Shown: piece after piece, positions 8,311 to 20,165 of the stretch
Layout of the letters: every line of letters begins with the position of its first letter
Numbering within the stretch: position 1 is the stretch's first letter
Source: Alkalibacter rhizosphaerae
GTDB lineage: Bacteria; Bacillota; Clostridia; Eubacteriales; Alkalibacteraceae
Length of the DNA stretch: 64,000 nucleotides
Direction: 5' to 3'
Assembly: GCF_017352215.1 (NCBI RefSeq)
Contig: NZ_CP071444.1
Coordinates: 1,364,001-1,428,000, forward strand
Notes under the pieces: model-generated
What the model saw: the letters and a program-made list of their open reading frames with translations, nothing else
Told to the model about the DNA's origin: nothing
Database searches by the model: none
Position numbers and translations under genes: made by a program

Positions 8311-8340
8311 AAAGCATCCATAGGCAGGATGCTTTTTTTA
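8311..8340 (+). terminator. Terminator between abrB-like gene and rsmI
   Basis: AAGCATCC-ATAGGCA-GGATGCTT followed by T7. It sits between convergent genes; the right end touches the rsmI stop. Confidence 0.85.
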
Positions 8341-9183
8341 TTTCATGAATATGTCGTAGATCTCCCGTTTGGGAACTCCTCGATCTTTGGCGATGGTTTT
8401 CACGGCTTCTTTTTTTGTCTGCCCCTGAGACAGATAATGGTCCATATGCTGCTCCAGGGTCCAGTCCTGCCAGAAGGTCTCCGCATTTTTATCGTTTTCC
8501 AGCTGTAGCAGCACTACGTATTCCCCTCTTGGCCGCTGATTTTCCATTTCCATTATTGCCCGGGAAATATTTCCACGCCAAACTGTTTCGTGGATCTTGG
8601 TCAATTCCCGTACCAGTGAAACAGTTATGTCCCCCAGTTCCTCCAGGAGGACTTTTAGTGTTTTTTGAAGTCGATGGGGTGCTTCGTACAAAATTGCTGT
8701 CCCTTTCATGGATCGCAATTGGTCCAGCTGCTCCTGTCGTTCTGTCTTGTTCGGGGAAAGAAATCCAAGGAAGCAAAAGGATCTGGCACTCAACCCGGAA
8801 ATGACCAGGGCGCTGACTGCCGCATTGGCGCCGGGTACGATGGTGACGGGGATGTCCTCTTCCAGACATCGACGAACCAGTTCTTCCCCCGGATCCGAGA
8901 TCCCCGGCGTTCCCGCATCGGAAACCAGTCCGATGCTTTTTCCTTCCGTCAGAGCCTTCACCAGTTCTTCACTGCGCAATTTTTCGTTGTGTTGATGATA
9001 ACTCACCATGGGTGTCGTGATCTCATAGTGCTGGAGCAATTTTCGAGTGTGACGGGTATCTTCCGCTGCGATAAGAGATACTTCCTTCAAGGTCCTCACG
9101 GCGCGAAAGCTCATATCCTCCAGATTTCCGATCGGCGTTGCCACCAGGTACAATGTTCCCAGGCTGCTTTGATCCGTGTCCAT
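8338..9183 (-). CDS. rsmI: 16S rRNA (cytidine1402-2'-O)-methyltransferase RsmI
   Basis: Adds the 2'-O-methyl group of C1402 in 16S rRNA. The 281-residue protein is a tetrapyrrole-methylase fold: GTLYLVATPIGNLEDM at the N-terminus, AAEDTRHTRKLL, SDAGTPGISDPG and VPGANAAVSAL. The upstream part of the open frame is out-of-frame purA sequence and was discarded. ATG 9183 has GAGG six bases before it and lies two bases after the purA stop, so the two are probably translationally coupled. The C-terminal region (QTKKEAVKTIAKDRGVPKRE) is the usual helix-turn-helix-like tail. Confidence 0.95.
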   Translation of the reverse strand: MDTDQSSLGTLYLVATPIGNLEDMSFRAVRTLKEVSLIAAEDTRHTRKLLQHYEITTPMVSYHQHNEKLRSEELVKALTEGKSIGLVSDAGTPGISDPGEELVRRCLEEDIPVTIVPGANAAVSALVISGLSARSFCFLGFLSPNKTERQEQLDQLRSMKGTAILYEAPHRLQKTLKVLLEELGDITVSLVRELTKIHETVWRGNISRAIMEMENQRPRGEYVVLLQLENDKNAETFWQDWTLEQHMDHYLSQGQTKKEAVKTIAKDRGVPKREIYDIFMK

Positions 9184-9185
9184 GG

Positions 9186-11878
<2,693 letters not shown>

Positions 11879-12013
11879 TATTCATTTCCCCATCCTCTTG
11901 GTTTATGCCAACATTATCGGCATGGCAAACCACTATACATACTAACAGATTATTCAGAACATGGCAACAGAAAAACGAACTTTTATTAAGGTTTTTGATA
12001 AATTGTTCGTAAT

Positions 12014-13354
12014 CTATTGTTCTCCGTATTGTGCCAAATTGCCGAATTGAGTGAACTCTTCATGCCATGAAAGGCGCACCATGCCCGTGGCTCCATTTCT
12101 TTGCTTCGCAATATTCAGTTCTGCCACGTTCTTTTCTTCCGGATCTTTGGAGTAGTAATAATTACGAAACAGCATCATTACCACATCCGCATCCTGCTCG
12201 ATGGCACCCGACTCTCTCAAGTCGGATAGAATGGGACGATGATCCGTTCTGGCATCCGGCGCCCGGCTCAACTGGGACAGGGCCACTACGGGACATTTCA
12301 TTTCTCTTGCCAGGGCTTTGAGGGCCCGTGAAATGGCAGAGATCTCCTGCTGCCTGTTTTCGCTTCGCTTGGATCCTTCCATCAATTGAAGGTAGTCGAT
12401 CAAAATCAAATCCAAGCCGTGCTCCAGTTTCAGCCTCCTGGCTTTTGAGCGCATCTCCATGACCGTCACACCTGGAGTATCGTCGATGTAGATCTTACTT
12501 TTGGACAGGACGGAGCTGGCATAGGCCAGTTTTTGCCAATCCTTGTCCGTCAAGTTTCCCGTTCGCAGACTCTGGCTGTTGATGTGGGCCTCGCTGCACA
12601 GCATCCGCTGTGTCAATAGTTCCTTGGACATCTCCAGGCTGAATACGGCAACGGACTTCCCTTCCTTCACCGCCGCATGCTGGGCCATGTTCAAGGCCAG
12701 GGCCGTTTTTCCCATGGATGGTCTGGCGGCGACCAGAACCAGGTCGGCCTTTTGCAATCCGGCCGTCATATGATCCAGATCAACGAATCCTGTAGGGACA
12801 CCGGTGATCCGGGAATTGTTCTTCTGGATCTCTTCGATGCTCTCCAATGTACCCACCAAGGCTTCTTTGATGTGGACGAAATCTCCTGTTTTTTGACGCT
12901 GGGACAGATCAAAGATCTGTTTTTCCGCCAATTCCAAAACGGCATCTGCTTCTTCTGCATTGTTGTAGCATTCTTCGATGACCTCCATGGAAGAGGCGAT
13001 CAAGCTGCGCAGCAATGCTTTTTCACGAACGATCTCGCAATAAGTCCGGATATTTCCGCTGACCGGCACCGACTCCACCAGTTCTGCCAGGTACACCCGT
13101 CCCCCAACCTTGTCCAAGACGTTGGAATCTTTCAATTTGCTGGACAGGGTGATGATGTCCACCGGCAGATCTTCCTTGAAAAGATCCGATATCCCTTCAA
13201 AAATCGCCTTATGCTGTGCGTTGTAAAACATATTCGAGTCGCTGATCAACTCCGTTGCCGTGGCAATGGCGTCTTTGCTGATCAACATGGCTCCTAAAAT
13301 GGATTGTTCCGCTTCAATATTATGAGGCGGTACTTTTGTCAGGCGCTCTGCCAT
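12014..13354 (-). CDS. dnaB: Replicative DNA helicase DnaB (DnaC in Bacillus nomenclature)
   Basis: Hexameric helicase of the replication fork. 446 residues: N-terminal helical domain (PPHNIEAEQSILGAMLI), linker, then the RecA-like domain with Walker A ARPSMGKTALALNMA near residue 210, Walker B LILIDYLQLM, and SQLSRAPDARTDHRP with the arginine-finger region. No intein interrupts the Walker A site. The gene follows rplI by 14 bases in the conserved order gdpP-rplI-dnaB. The C-terminus ends WHEEFTQFGNLAQ, close to the family's usual end. The 135 bases between it and the FAD gene show nothing recognisable. Confidence 0.97.
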   Translation of the reverse strand: MAERLTKVPPHNIEAEQSILGAMLISKDAIATATELISDSNMFYNAQHKAIFEGISDLFKEDLPVDIITLSSKLKDSNVLDKVGGRVYLAELVESVPVSGNIRTYCEIVREKALLRSLIASSMEVIEECYNNAEEADAVLELAEKQIFDLSQRQKTGDFVHIKEALVGTLESIEEIQKNNSRITGVPTGFVDLDHMTAGLQKADLVLVAARPSMGKTALALNMAQHAAVKEGKSVAVFSLEMSKELLTQRMLCSEAHINSQSLRTGNLTDKDWQKLAYASSVLSKSKIYIDDTPGVTVMEMRSKARRLKLEHGLDLILIDYLQLMEGSKRSENRQQEISAISRALKALAREMKCPVVALSQLSRAPDARTDHRPILSDLRESGAIEQDADVVMMLFRNYYYSKDPEEKNVAELNIAKQRNGATGMVRLSWHEEFTQFGNLAQYGEQ

Positions 13355-13368
13355 GGTTTTTCACCTCT

Positions 13369-13815
13369 TCATTGTGCATCGACAAGAACCGTCAAGTCTC
13401 CGGTCACGCCGGCATAGGTTTTGATGCTGACTGTGAACTTTCCGATGTGACGGATCGGTTCACTTAACAAGATTTTTCGCTTGTCCACATCGTATCCGAA
13501 TTGTTCCTTCAGCGCCTCTGCCAGATCCTTGCTGGTGATCGACCCGTACAGACGTCCGTCTTCCGCCGCCTTTTCCTTCATCTTCAATACGGTGCTGTCC
13601 AGAGTGGCTGCCAGGGCTTTTGCTTCATCCAATTCCTTCTGCAGGGCTGCTTCCACTTCTTTTCTTTCTTCTTCGTTCTTCTTCAAGTTCTCTTTGGTTG
13701 CTTCCAACGCCAATCCTTTCGGAAAGAGGAAGTTTCGGGCATACCCATCCTTTGCATTGACAACATCCCCCTTTTTCCCCATGCTCTTTACGTCTTGCAG
13801 TAATATTACTTTCAT
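13369..13815 (-). CDS. rplI: 50S ribosomal protein L9
   Basis: 148 residues, the usual length. The N-terminal RNA-binding domain carries [20 protein letters not shown] and [11 protein letters not shown], followed by the long connecting helix ([16 protein letters not shown]) and a C-terminal domain with [17 protein letters not shown]. Located 14 bases before dnaB and 14 bases after gdpP on the same strand, the standard bacillota arrangement. Confidence 0.97.
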   Translation of the reverse strand: MKVILLQDVKSMGKKGDVVNAKDGYARNFLFPKGLALEATKENLKKNEEERKEVEAALQKELDEAKALAATLDSTVLKMKEKAAEDGRLYGSITSKDLAEALKEQFGYDVDKRKILLSEPIRHIGKFTVSIKTYAGVTGDLTVLVDAQ

Positions 13816-13829
13816 TTTGTTTCTCCTCC

Positions 13830-15791
13830 CTAAACGTACTTGTTTATTACCTGTATCAATTTTTCTTTTGCTTGTGCCGGATCCACCCCCGGCAATTGGG
13901 CCCCGGCCATGTTCATGTGTCCTCCACCGCCAAGTTCTTCCAAGATCCGCTGCACGTTCACTTTACCGTAGGACCTGCCGCTGATGATGGCTCCTTCTCC
14001 ATTTTGGGCAAGGACGAATGCCGCTTCCACACCTTGAATGTTCAGCATGGCGTCTGCAGTCTGGGCAGCGATCAGTTGGACTTTTTCGCTGCGGTTTTCC
14101 ACCACCGCCAGCGCGACCCCTTTTTCAACAAACTCGATCTCTTTCAATGCTTCCGACTTGGCTACCAGTATTTCCAGGTCGTCTTTGAGATACTCTTTTG
14201 CTTTCAAGGTATCCGCCCCTTTTTTCCTTAAAAAGGATGCGGCCTCAAAGGTCCGTACTCCTGTTTTGAAGCTGAATCCTTTTGTGTCCATGTGGATCCC
14301 TGCCAACAGGGCCGTTGCTTCCAGTTCTGTCAGGTCGATCTCTTCGTCGATGTATTCGATGACTTCCGTCACCAGTTCGCAGGTGGACGATGCGTAGGGC
14401 TCGATGTAGGTCAAAACAGCTTCCTCGATAAAGTTGGATGCCCGTATATGGTGGTCGATGATGATCACCTTCTCCGCTTTAGCCAGCAATTCCACATCCT
14501 GGACCAGGTCTTTCCGGTGCACATCCAAAATGACAAGAAGGGAATCCGTCGTCCATTTTTTTCGGGCCGATTCTCCCCGAAGCATCATTTCTCCATAGCC
14601 CGCTCCCAACATATCCTTGTACAATACATCAATGGACGGATTACTGTCATCTATTACCATAAATGCCGGTTTATTCAAGAACATAGTGGATCGATAAATA
14701 CCCAGTGCCGCTCCCAATGCATCGATATCCGGCAATGCATGCCCCATGATGAATACCTGGTCCGCATTTTCGATCAATTCCTTGATACCATGGGCCTTCA
14801 GTCTGGCTTTGGTCTTGGTCCTCTTTTCCAAAGCCTGGGTTTTGCCGCCAAAATAGCTCACTTTTTCGTTTCTTCGCACCACCACTTGATCTCCGCCTCG
14901 GGCCAATGCAATGTCCATGGCCGACTTGGCCAGATCCTTGCGCTGTACAAAAGAGATGTCGTCATCGGAGAATCCGATGCCCATGCTCACCGTTATGGGG
15001 ATCTTGTTGCCGCTTTGTGTCTCCCTCATGGTATCCAAAATGGTGAATTTCTTGTCTTCCATGGCATAGAGATGCTGCTGCTCAAATACCAGCACGTATT
15101 GATCCTGTTCATATTTGTTTACCAGTGCGTCGTATTCCTTGCACCAGGAACCGATTTTTTGGTCGATGATGGCATTGATCAGGGGACGATAACTTTCATT
15201 GGTGCTGCTCAGTATTTCGTCGTAGTTATCCACCTGCAGATACGCCACCACAGGCCGTTCCATTTCATATTTTTTCTTCAATTCTTTCCAGTCGCTTTGG
15301 TCGATCCAATATAGAAGAAAAATTTGTTCATCTTTGGCGTTGGTGACCGGTTTGGTATAGACCCGATAGTGCCTGTCACGAAGTTGGAACTCGGACCACT
15401 GCTCTTCTTCCCCGGTCAATATGTCAAAATCAAATTCCGGAAAGATCTTTGTATATTTTTTGTTCAGAATATTGGCTTTGCTCCCCAAAATGGTTCGAAA
15501 CCTGCTGTTGTACCAAAGGATGGTTTCGTCTTTCCGCAAGATGATCAAGGGAAAAGGCAATTCCATCATGATGTTTTGGGATGCGGCGTCCATGTCCAAC
15601 TGAAGATTTTCCACAACATGCCGCCATCTCTCTTCACTTTCCACGTCCACCCTGTATTTGTAATAGATCAAATACACGAGAATGAAGCTGCCCAGGACAG
15701 CCAGTGGAATGGTATAGAAATACAGGATCCCGACCAATATGCCGATGATCCACAGATATATGTTTGTATTGGGAACAAAAAAACCGATCAA
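13830..15791 (-). CDS. gdpP: Cyclic-di-AMP phosphodiesterase GdpP
   Basis: Membrane-bound enzyme that hydrolyses c-di-AMP. 653 residues from TTG 15791: two membrane helices (residues 8-48), a degenerate PAS region (about 80-160), a degenerate GGDEF domain (about 170-305), a DHH domain with [15 protein letters not shown] and IIDHHIRAS, and DHHA1 with [12 protein letters not shown] at the C-terminus. The TTG has no ribosome site. GGAGGAG lies just upstream of an in-frame CTG at 15806, which would add MDNKR and is the only other start before an in-frame stop, so the true start may be CTG. It is followed by rplI and dnaB. Confidence 0.93.
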   Translation of the reverse strand: MIGFFVPNTNIYLWIIGILVGILYFYTIPLAVLGSFILVYLIYYKYRVDVESEERWRHVVENLQLDMDAASQNIMMELPFPLIILRKDETILWYNSRFRTILGSKANILNKKYTKIFPEFDFDILTGEEEQWSEFQLRDRHYRVYTKPVTNAKDEQIFLLYWIDQSDWKELKKKYEMERPVVAYLQVDNYDEILSSTNESYRPLINAIIDQKIGSWCKEYDALVNKYEQDQYVLVFEQQHLYAMEDKKFTILDTMRETQSGNKIPITVSMGIGFSDDDISFVQRKDLAKSAMDIALARGGDQVVVRRNEKVSYFGGKTQALEKRTKTKARLKAHGIKELIENADQVFIMGHALPDIDALGAALGIYRSTMFLNKPAFMVIDDSNPSIDVLYKDMLGAGYGEMMLRGESARKKWTTDSLLVILDVHRKDLVQDVELLAKAEKVIIIDHHIRASNFIEEAVLTYIEPYASSTCELVTEVIEYIDEEIDLTELEATALLAGIHMDTKGFSFKTGVRTFEAASFLRKKGADTLKAKEYLKDDLEILVAKSEALKEIEFVEKGVALAVVENRSEKVQLIAAQTADAMLNIQGVEAAFVLAQNGEGAIISGRSYGKVNVQRILEELGGGGHMNMAGAQLPGVDPAQAKEKLIQVINKYV

Positions 15792-15872
15792 TCGTTTGTT
15801 GTCCAGGGGTACTCCTCCTCTTTGAAACCGACAAGAATATTATATCATATCAGAGTTTGGCTCGCTTCATAT

Positions 15873-15898
15873 AAAAAAAGATTCCCATAAGGGAATCT
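15873..15898 (-). terminator. Terminator after rpsR
   Basis: On the minus strand GATTCCC-TTAT-GGGAATC is followed by seven T, directly after the rpsR stop. It ends the rpsF-ssb-rpsR unit before gdpP. Confidence 0.85.
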
Positions 15899-15899
15899 C

Positions 15900-16127
15900 T
15901 CATTCTGAAGTATAGGGCAATAAGGCGATGCTTCTTGCTCTTTTGATTGCTACCGTCAACTCTCGTTGATGCTTCGCACAATTTCCTGTAACACGTCTCG
16001 GAAGGATCTTTCCTCGTTCGGAAACGTATTTTCCCAAAGTTTTCAAATCTTTATAGTCGATTGCGCCAGATTTGCTTTCGCAAAAATTGCAGACTTTTTT
16101 TCTAGTTCTTCGAAATGGTCTAGCCAT
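15900..16127 (-). CDS. rpsR: 30S ribosomal protein S18
   Basis: 75 residues. [22 protein letters not shown] opens the protein (the C-x2-C pair gives a partial zinc-ribbon type), followed by the conserved [42 protein letters not shown] region that binds 16S rRNA next to S6. Third gene of rpsF-ssb-rpsR, 16 bases after ssb. Confidence 0.97.
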   Translation of the reverse strand: MARPFRRTRKKVCNFCESKSGAIDYKDLKTLGKYVSERGKILPRRVTGNCAKHQRELTVAIKRARSIALLPYTSE

Positions 16128-16143
16128 TGATTTACCTCCTCAT

Positions 16144-16590
16144 TTAAAATGGAAGATCGTCATCATCGTCTTCCAACGGTTGAAAATCATCCATTGGAAC
16201 GCCAAAATCCGAATTGCTGTTTCGATTTTGATCCTGTTTTGCCGGGGAATACCCGCCGGAACGGTTCTGATTTCCACCAGAACTCAGGAATTCAATTTCT
16301 TCACATACGACTTCGGTAACGTATCTTCTTCCTCCATCGTTTGCTTCGTAAGATCTTGTTTGAATCCGTCCGCATACACCTATTTGGCTGCCTTTACCCA
16401 CATATTTCGAAGCGGTCTCGCCCTGTGCGCCCCAGGCGACACAGTTGATAAAATCCGTTTCTTTTTCGCCGTTTTGATTTTTAAAACGACGATCGATGGC
16501 AATGGTAAAAGACGCCACTGCTGTGCCCTTTTGGGTATACCTTAATTCAATATCTTTTGTCAAGCGACCTACGAGTACGACTTTGTTCAT
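16144..16590 (-). CDS. ssb: Single-stranded DNA-binding protein
   Basis: 148 residues. An OB-fold fills residues 1-105 ([19 protein letters not shown], then [22 protein letters not shown]). A low-complexity Asn/Ser/Gly linker follows ([21 protein letters not shown]). The acidic tip [15 protein letters not shown] matches the SSB tail that binds partner proteins. Sits between rpsF and rpsR as in most Bacillota. Confidence 0.97.
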   Translation of the reverse strand: MNKVVLVGRLTKDIELRYTQKGTAVASFTIAIDRRFKNQNGEKETDFINCVAWGAQGETASKYVGKGSQIGVCGRIQTRSYEANDGGRRYVTEVVCEEIEFLSSGGNQNRSGGYSPAKQDQNRNSNSDFGVPMDDFQPLEDDDDDLPF

Positions 16591-16605
16591 TATTTATCAC
16601 TCCGA

Positions 16606-16893
16606 TTATACTTCTTTTTTTATGGTCAAGTGTCGGACAAAATCTTCGGAAATTTTAAAACCGTGGTCCAAATCTGCCAGAAGTTCGTTGGTTCCCTTGT
16701 AATTTACAAGGACGTAATAACCTTCTGTGAATTTGTTTTTGATTTTGTACGCCAGTTTTCTTTTGCCCCATTCTTCGACATTCTCCAATTCGCCTTTTGC
16801 GGAAATCATCGTCTTGATTTTTTCAAGACTCTCTCCCACTTGTTCTGTCGTCAATTCCGGGTTAAAGATGATTATTGTTTCATAACTGTTCAT
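16606..16893 (-). CDS. rpsF: 30S ribosomal protein S6
   Basis: 95 residues: MNSYETIIIFNPELTTEQ, then GELENVEEWGKRKLAYKIKNKFTEGYYVL, the standard S6 ferredoxin-like fold. AGGAGGTG precedes the ATG. First gene of rpsF-ssb-rpsR, with its own promoter at 16957-16984. Confidence 0.97.
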   Translation of the reverse strand: MNSYETIIIFNPELTTEQVGESLEKIKTMISAKGELENVEEWGKRKLAYKIKNKFTEGYYVLVNYKGTNELLADLDHGFKISEDFVRHLTIKKEV

Positions 16894-16956
16894 TCATTTC
16901 ACCTCCTCTTGGACTATGGCCCTCAAAATGAGAGCAAGGATGCACGCAGTGTTCTT

Positions 16957-16984
16957 ATTATACCACAACTGGGTTGGAGCACAA
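16957..16984 (-). promoter_or_regulatory. Promoter of the rpsF-ssb-rpsR operon
   Basis: Minus-strand -35-like TTGTGC (plus 16979-16984) and -10 TATAAT (plus 16957-16962) are 16 bases apart. The leader of about 55 bases before rpsF has room for an S6:S18 binding structure, which was not resolved by eye. Confidence 0.6.
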
Positions 16985-16994
16985 CTTTTTTTTC

Positions 16995-17192
16995 TCAAGT
17001 TTCCTTGGTTTCATTGGTTTCCAGGATCCGCTTTACTCTTTTCTCGAATTTTTCCCGATCCAGCATTACGATCCTTCCGCAACCCTGGCATTTCATTTTA
17101 ATGTCCATCCCGGTTCGAATGACCACCCAGGTGACACTTCCGCAGGGATGCTTCTTTTTGGTTTCCACAAGATCTCCGATTTTCACATCCAC
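16995..17192 (-). CDS. DUF951 family protein
   Basis: 65 residues, MDVKIGDLVETKKKHPCGS, then WVVIRTGMDIKMKCQGCGRIVMLDREKFEKRVKRI. This matches the DUF951 (YyzM-like) family, small proteins with three conserved cysteines near the origin of many Bacillota. The pattern of His-Pro-Cys-Gly and CxxCGR suggests a zinc-binding fold related to small OB or SH3-like nucleic-acid proteins; function unknown. It lies between cvpA and rpsF on the minus strand, 29 bases after cvpA. Confidence 0.85.
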   Translation of the reverse strand: MDVKIGDLVETKKKHPCGSVTWVVIRTGMDIKMKCQGCGRIVMLDREKFEKRVKRILETNETKET

Positions 17193-17221
17193 CTTTTGTT
17201 CCTCCTGTCTGCAACAAACAT

Positions 17222-17857
17222 CTAAATAAAGAAATAACCGATGTAAAAGTACTGGGCAATGCTGGAGTTGTTCAGTGCATTGATCACGCTTTCCATTTTA
17301 AACAGAATGGAAAGGGTATAGACTCCATTGACGATGACCAGGCTGATGAGGGCTCCTTCGATGACCCCGACGGCCACCCCGCCCAGTTTGTTCACGATAT
17401 TGAGTCCGGGCAACTTCGCGATAAAATCCAGCAGTCCTGCAATGACAAAAATAATGATGCGGACCACAATGAACACCCCAAGAAAACACAAGGCGTACAA
17501 GATCATATCCGCCAAAGAAGCCGCCATGTCCACGCCTACTCCGGATGATGCACTATCCGTTATCAAACCTTCGATGACTTTGCGAACCGCTTCCGGCAGT
17601 TTCTCCAGGTCCAAAATGGAGATCCCGTTGGTAGAGCCGTCTGTAGCAAAACGCTCCTGCAGAAATTGGACCAGCTTGTCGTAATATCCAGTATTTTCCA
17701 CAATAAATGCATATACGCTTTTATACAATACGGTTGCAACGATCAAGGACACAATGAAGGACACAACGGAAGCCAAAGACTGTACCAGTCCCCTGTTAAA
17801 ATCCAAAACGATGTAAAAGCCAAAAATAAAAAGAATGAGTATGTCTACCCAGGACAT
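17222..17857 (-). CDS. cvpA: CvpA family membrane protein
   Basis: 211 residues with four hydrophobic segments (about residues 3-20, 25-50, 105-135, 155-185). The N-terminus WVDILILFIFGFYIVLDFNRGLVQSL matches the CvpA signature (DxxxxxxxxxxxxxRGxxxxL). CvpA proteins are linked to envelope homeostasis and, in enterobacteria, colicin V release; the biochemical role is not settled. It lies between the DUF951 gene and an unknown membrane protein gene downstream of parAB. Confidence 0.85.
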   Translation of the reverse strand: MSWVDILILFIFGFYIVLDFNRGLVQSLASVVSFIVSLIVATVLYKSVYAFIVENTGYYDKLVQFLQERFATDGSTNGISILDLEKLPEAVRKVIEGLITDSASSGVGVDMAASLADMILYALCFLGVFIVVRIIIFVIAGLLDFIAKLPGLNIVNKLGGVAVGVIEGALISLVIVNGVYTLSILFKMESVINALNNSSIAQYFYIGYFFI

Positions 17858-17871
17858 GTTTTCTGCCTCCC

Positions 17872-18381
17872 TTAGTTCAACTGCTTCTTTTTGCTTTTTC
17901 TCAATTGCTGGATGCGAAAACCCTTGCCAATATACGCTCCAAGAAATGAAAATAGCACGACCAGCATCAAATTAATATTCATTTGTATGTAAATGTTGCT
18001 TTCCGGAAATAAATTCATGATCGAATAAAACGGGTTGTTCCAAAATAGGACCGGTGCACCCAGAAAATAGAACAAGTTGTAATTCTGGATCGTGGTCAAT
18101 CCTTCCACTGTTCCTTGAAGTACCTGCGCACTCAGATTAAAGAGCAGCATGGGCAAAATGCACAAAAATCCGAAAAGAAGAAAGTCCGTCTCCTTTCCTT
18201 TCACCACTTCCCCTCCCAGCTTGAAACCGATAAAGGTCCAAACCAGCAGCGTCAATACGGTCATCAAAAGCATCAGTCCAGTAGATTCCTTGTTGATCAG
18301 CGTATTCAGTCCTGCCACCAACAAATGAACCAGGTTGCCGATCACCGCCCATTTCAATATAATATTCATCTTATCTTTCAA
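17872..18381 (-). CDS. Uncharacterised membrane protein next to parB
   Basis: Not recognised. A short basic N-terminus is followed by five hydrophobic segments: ILKWAVIGNLVHLLVAGLN, LMLLMTVLTLLVWTFIGFKL, FLLFGFLCILPMLLF, a weaker one near NLFYFLGAPVLFW, and INLMLVVLFSFLGAYIGKGF; it ends in a basic tail (RIQQLRKSKKKQLN). The frame is open from GTG 18417, but that codon lies inside a parS site with no ribosome site. GGAAGG lies five bases before TTG 18381, which is preferred (169 residues). Fifteen bases before cvpA, it probably shares its transcript. Polytopic topology is all that can be inferred. Confidence 0.65.
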   Translation of the reverse strand: MKDKMNIILKWAVIGNLVHLLVAGLNTLINKESTGLMLLMTVLTLLVWTFIGFKLGGEVVKGKETDFLLFGFLCILPMLLFNLSAQVLQGTVEGLTTIQNYNLFYFLGAPVLFWNNPFYSIMNLFPESNIYIQMNINLMLVVLFSFLGAYIGKGFRIQQLRKSKKKQLN

Positions 18382-18409
18382 TGATTCCTTCCCTCCGTCT
18401 CCACCTTGT

Positions 18410-18425
18410 TGTTTCACGTGAAACG
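18410..18425. promoter_or_regulatory. parS centromere site 1
   Basis: TGTTTCACGTGAAACG matches the parS consensus (TGTTTCACGTGAAACA) at 15 of 16 positions with a perfect palindromic core. It lies right at the 3' end of parB. Confidence 0.93.
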
Positions 18426-19280
18426 TTATCGTTTTGACAACAATTCCATGATCCGTTCTAAATCGTCGTTTCCGTAAAATTCTATTTCGATTTTACCTCG
18501 ATTGTTTTTTTCTTGAATGTTTACTTTTGTCCCAAATACATGTTGGAGCTGTTCCTCCAGATCTTGGATGAACAGTCGATCCAAAGCCGGATTCGGATCC
18601 TTTTCCTTCTTCACCGGTTTGTCCTTCTTCAGAGTCTGGACCAGCTTTTCCGCTTCCCGGACGCTTAATTTGTCTTTCAAGATCCTCTCCAGCAATATTT
18701 GCCGCTTTTCTCCTTCTAAAGAAAGAATGCACCGGCCGTGTCCTGGAGTTATGGTATTGTTTTCGATCAATTTTTGAATGTCCTTGGGCAAATTCAGCAA
18801 ACGTAATGTGTTTGCGATGGCGGTCCTGCTTTTTCCAAGACGCTGGGCGATCTCCTGCTGGGTCAATTTGAATTGATCCATCAAATCCCGATATGCCGAC
18901 GCCGCTTCGATCTCATTCAGATCCTCCCGCTGCAGGTTCTCGATCAAGGCCAATTCCATGATCTGCATTTCCGTAACGGACATGATGATGGCAGGAATTT
19001 CTTTGAGCCCTGCCATCTTTGCTCCCCTCCACCGTCTCTCACCGGCAATTATTTTATACCCGTCTTCTTCTTTGGAAATAACGATGGGCTGAATAACGCC
19101 GTGTTCTTTAATGGAAGAAGCCAGTTCTTCCAGTTTTTCCTTGTCAAAATTCACGCGGGGCTGGTTTTTGTTGGGATAGATCCGATCGATGGGAACATGC
19201 AGGACACCTTCGTTGTCTTTTGGCTGTTCTTCAGGGATCAGAGCTTGCAACCCCCGTCCCAATCCTTTTTTCGTCTTCAT
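18426..19280 (-). CDS. parB: Chromosome-partitioning protein ParB (Spo0J)
   Basis: CTP-dependent clamp that loads at parS and spreads, recruiting SMC. 284 residues: a short basic start (KTKKGLGRGLQALIPEE), the CTPase/ParB-N region with PNKNQPRVNF, GERRWRGAKMAGL and ENLQREDLNEIEAA, a helix-turn-helix (LTQQEIAQRLGKSRTAIAN...LRLLNLP), and a C-terminal dimerisation domain ending ERIMELLSKR. It overlaps parA by four bases (ATGA). Two parS sites lie at 18410 and 20122. Confidence 0.96.
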   Translation of the reverse strand: MKTKKGLGRGLQALIPEEQPKDNEGVLHVPIDRIYPNKNQPRVNFDKEKLEELASSIKEHGVIQPIVISKEEDGYKIIAGERRWRGAKMAGLKEIPAIIMSVTEMQIMELALIENLQREDLNEIEAASAYRDLMDQFKLTQQEIAQRLGKSRTAIANTLRLLNLPKDIQKLIENNTITPGHGRCILSLEGEKRQILLERILKDKLSVREAEKLVQTLKKDKPVKKEKDPNPALDRLFIQDLEEQLQHVFGTKVNIQEKNNRGKIEIEFYGNDDLERIMELLSKR

Positions 19281-20050
19281 TGCTTCATCTCCGTTCTTCC
19301 TAGAAACTCCTTCGCCAAGGCTTCGTATGCTTCTGCACCTTTGGATCTGTCATCGTATTCCACAATGGACAATCCGTGACTGGGTGCTTCTGCAAGACGA
19401 ACATTTCTCGGAATGACCGTCTTATATACTTGTTCTCCAAAATATCCGCATACTTCGTCCACAACCTGGAGTGATAGATTGGTCCTGCCGTCAAACATGG
19501 TCATTATGATCCCTTCGATATGCAATGGATTGTTTAAACCCCGTTTTACCAGATTCACCGTATTCATCAATTGGCTGACTCCTTCCAATGCATAATATTC
19601 GCACTGTATGGGAACAAGAATGGAGTCGGACGCCGCCAATGCGTTCAGGGAAATAAGTCCCAAGGAAGGAGGACAGTCAATGAAGATAAAGTCATATTTG
19701 TTTTTACAGCCTTCCAAGAATTTTCTCAATCGAATTTCTCGATCTTTCATGGCCGTCATCTCTATTTCAGCTCCGGCCAACTCTGGTTTGGACGGGACCA
19801 GGTCCAGATTCTCAAAATGAGTTTTAATTTTGATGTCTTCACAAGCTTCTTCATTGATCAACCCGTCATAAAGAGACAGATCCAGTATTTCTTTGTCGAT
19901 TCCTAATCCGCTGGTCGTATTTCCTTGTGGGTCCGCATCCACCACCAATATTTTCTTGCCCATTTTCGCCAAATAAGTGCTCAGATTGATGTTGGTCGTG
20001 GTTTTCCCCACACCACCCTTTTGATTAAATACGGATATCGTTTTTGTCAT
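19277..20050 (-). CDS. parA: Chromosome-partitioning ATPase ParA (Soj)
   Basis: Walker-type ATPase that works with ParB in origin segregation and, in Bacillus, regulates DnaA. 257 residues from ATG 20050: deviant Walker A FNQKGGVGKTTTNINLS near residue 8, DADPQGNTTSGLG, Walker B DFIFIDCPPSLGLI, and the C-terminal VIPRNVRLAEAPSHG. Seven codons of open frame upstream lack a ribosome site; GGAGG lies six bases before ATG 20050. Overlaps parB. Confidence 0.96.
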   Translation of the reverse strand: MTKTISVFNQKGGVGKTTTNINLSTYLAKMGKKILVVDADPQGNTTSGLGIDKEILDLSLYDGLINEEACEDIKIKTHFENLDLVPSKPELAGAEIEMTAMKDREIRLRKFLEGCKNKYDFIFIDCPPSLGLISLNALAASDSILVPIQCEYYALEGVSQLMNTVNLVKRGLNNPLHIEGIIMTMFDGRTNLSLQVVDEVCGYFGEQVYKTVIPRNVRLAEAPSHGLSIVEYDDRSKGAEAYEALAKEFLGRTEMKQ

Positions 20051-20121
20051 AATCGCCCTCCATTGATTCATAGTACCATTCTACCATTAATCAATGCAAT
20101 ATCAATGCAGATTCACAACAA

Positions 20122-20137
20122 AGTTTCACGTGAAACA
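20122..20137. promoter_or_regulatory. parS centromere site 2
   Basis: AGTTTCACGTGAAACA matches the parS consensus at 15 of 16 positions. It lies between noc and parA, about 1.7 kb from the first site. Confidence 0.93.
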
Positions 20138-20138
20138 C

Positions 20139-20165
20139 AAAAACAGGCTTTCACCTGTTTTTTTT
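20139..20165 (-). terminator. Terminator at the noc stop codon
   Basis: On the minus strand AAAACAGG-TGAAAG-CCTGTTTT, with the T-run forming part of the stem. It contains the noc stop and adjoins parS site 2. Short G/C core, so modest strength. Confidence 0.6.
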
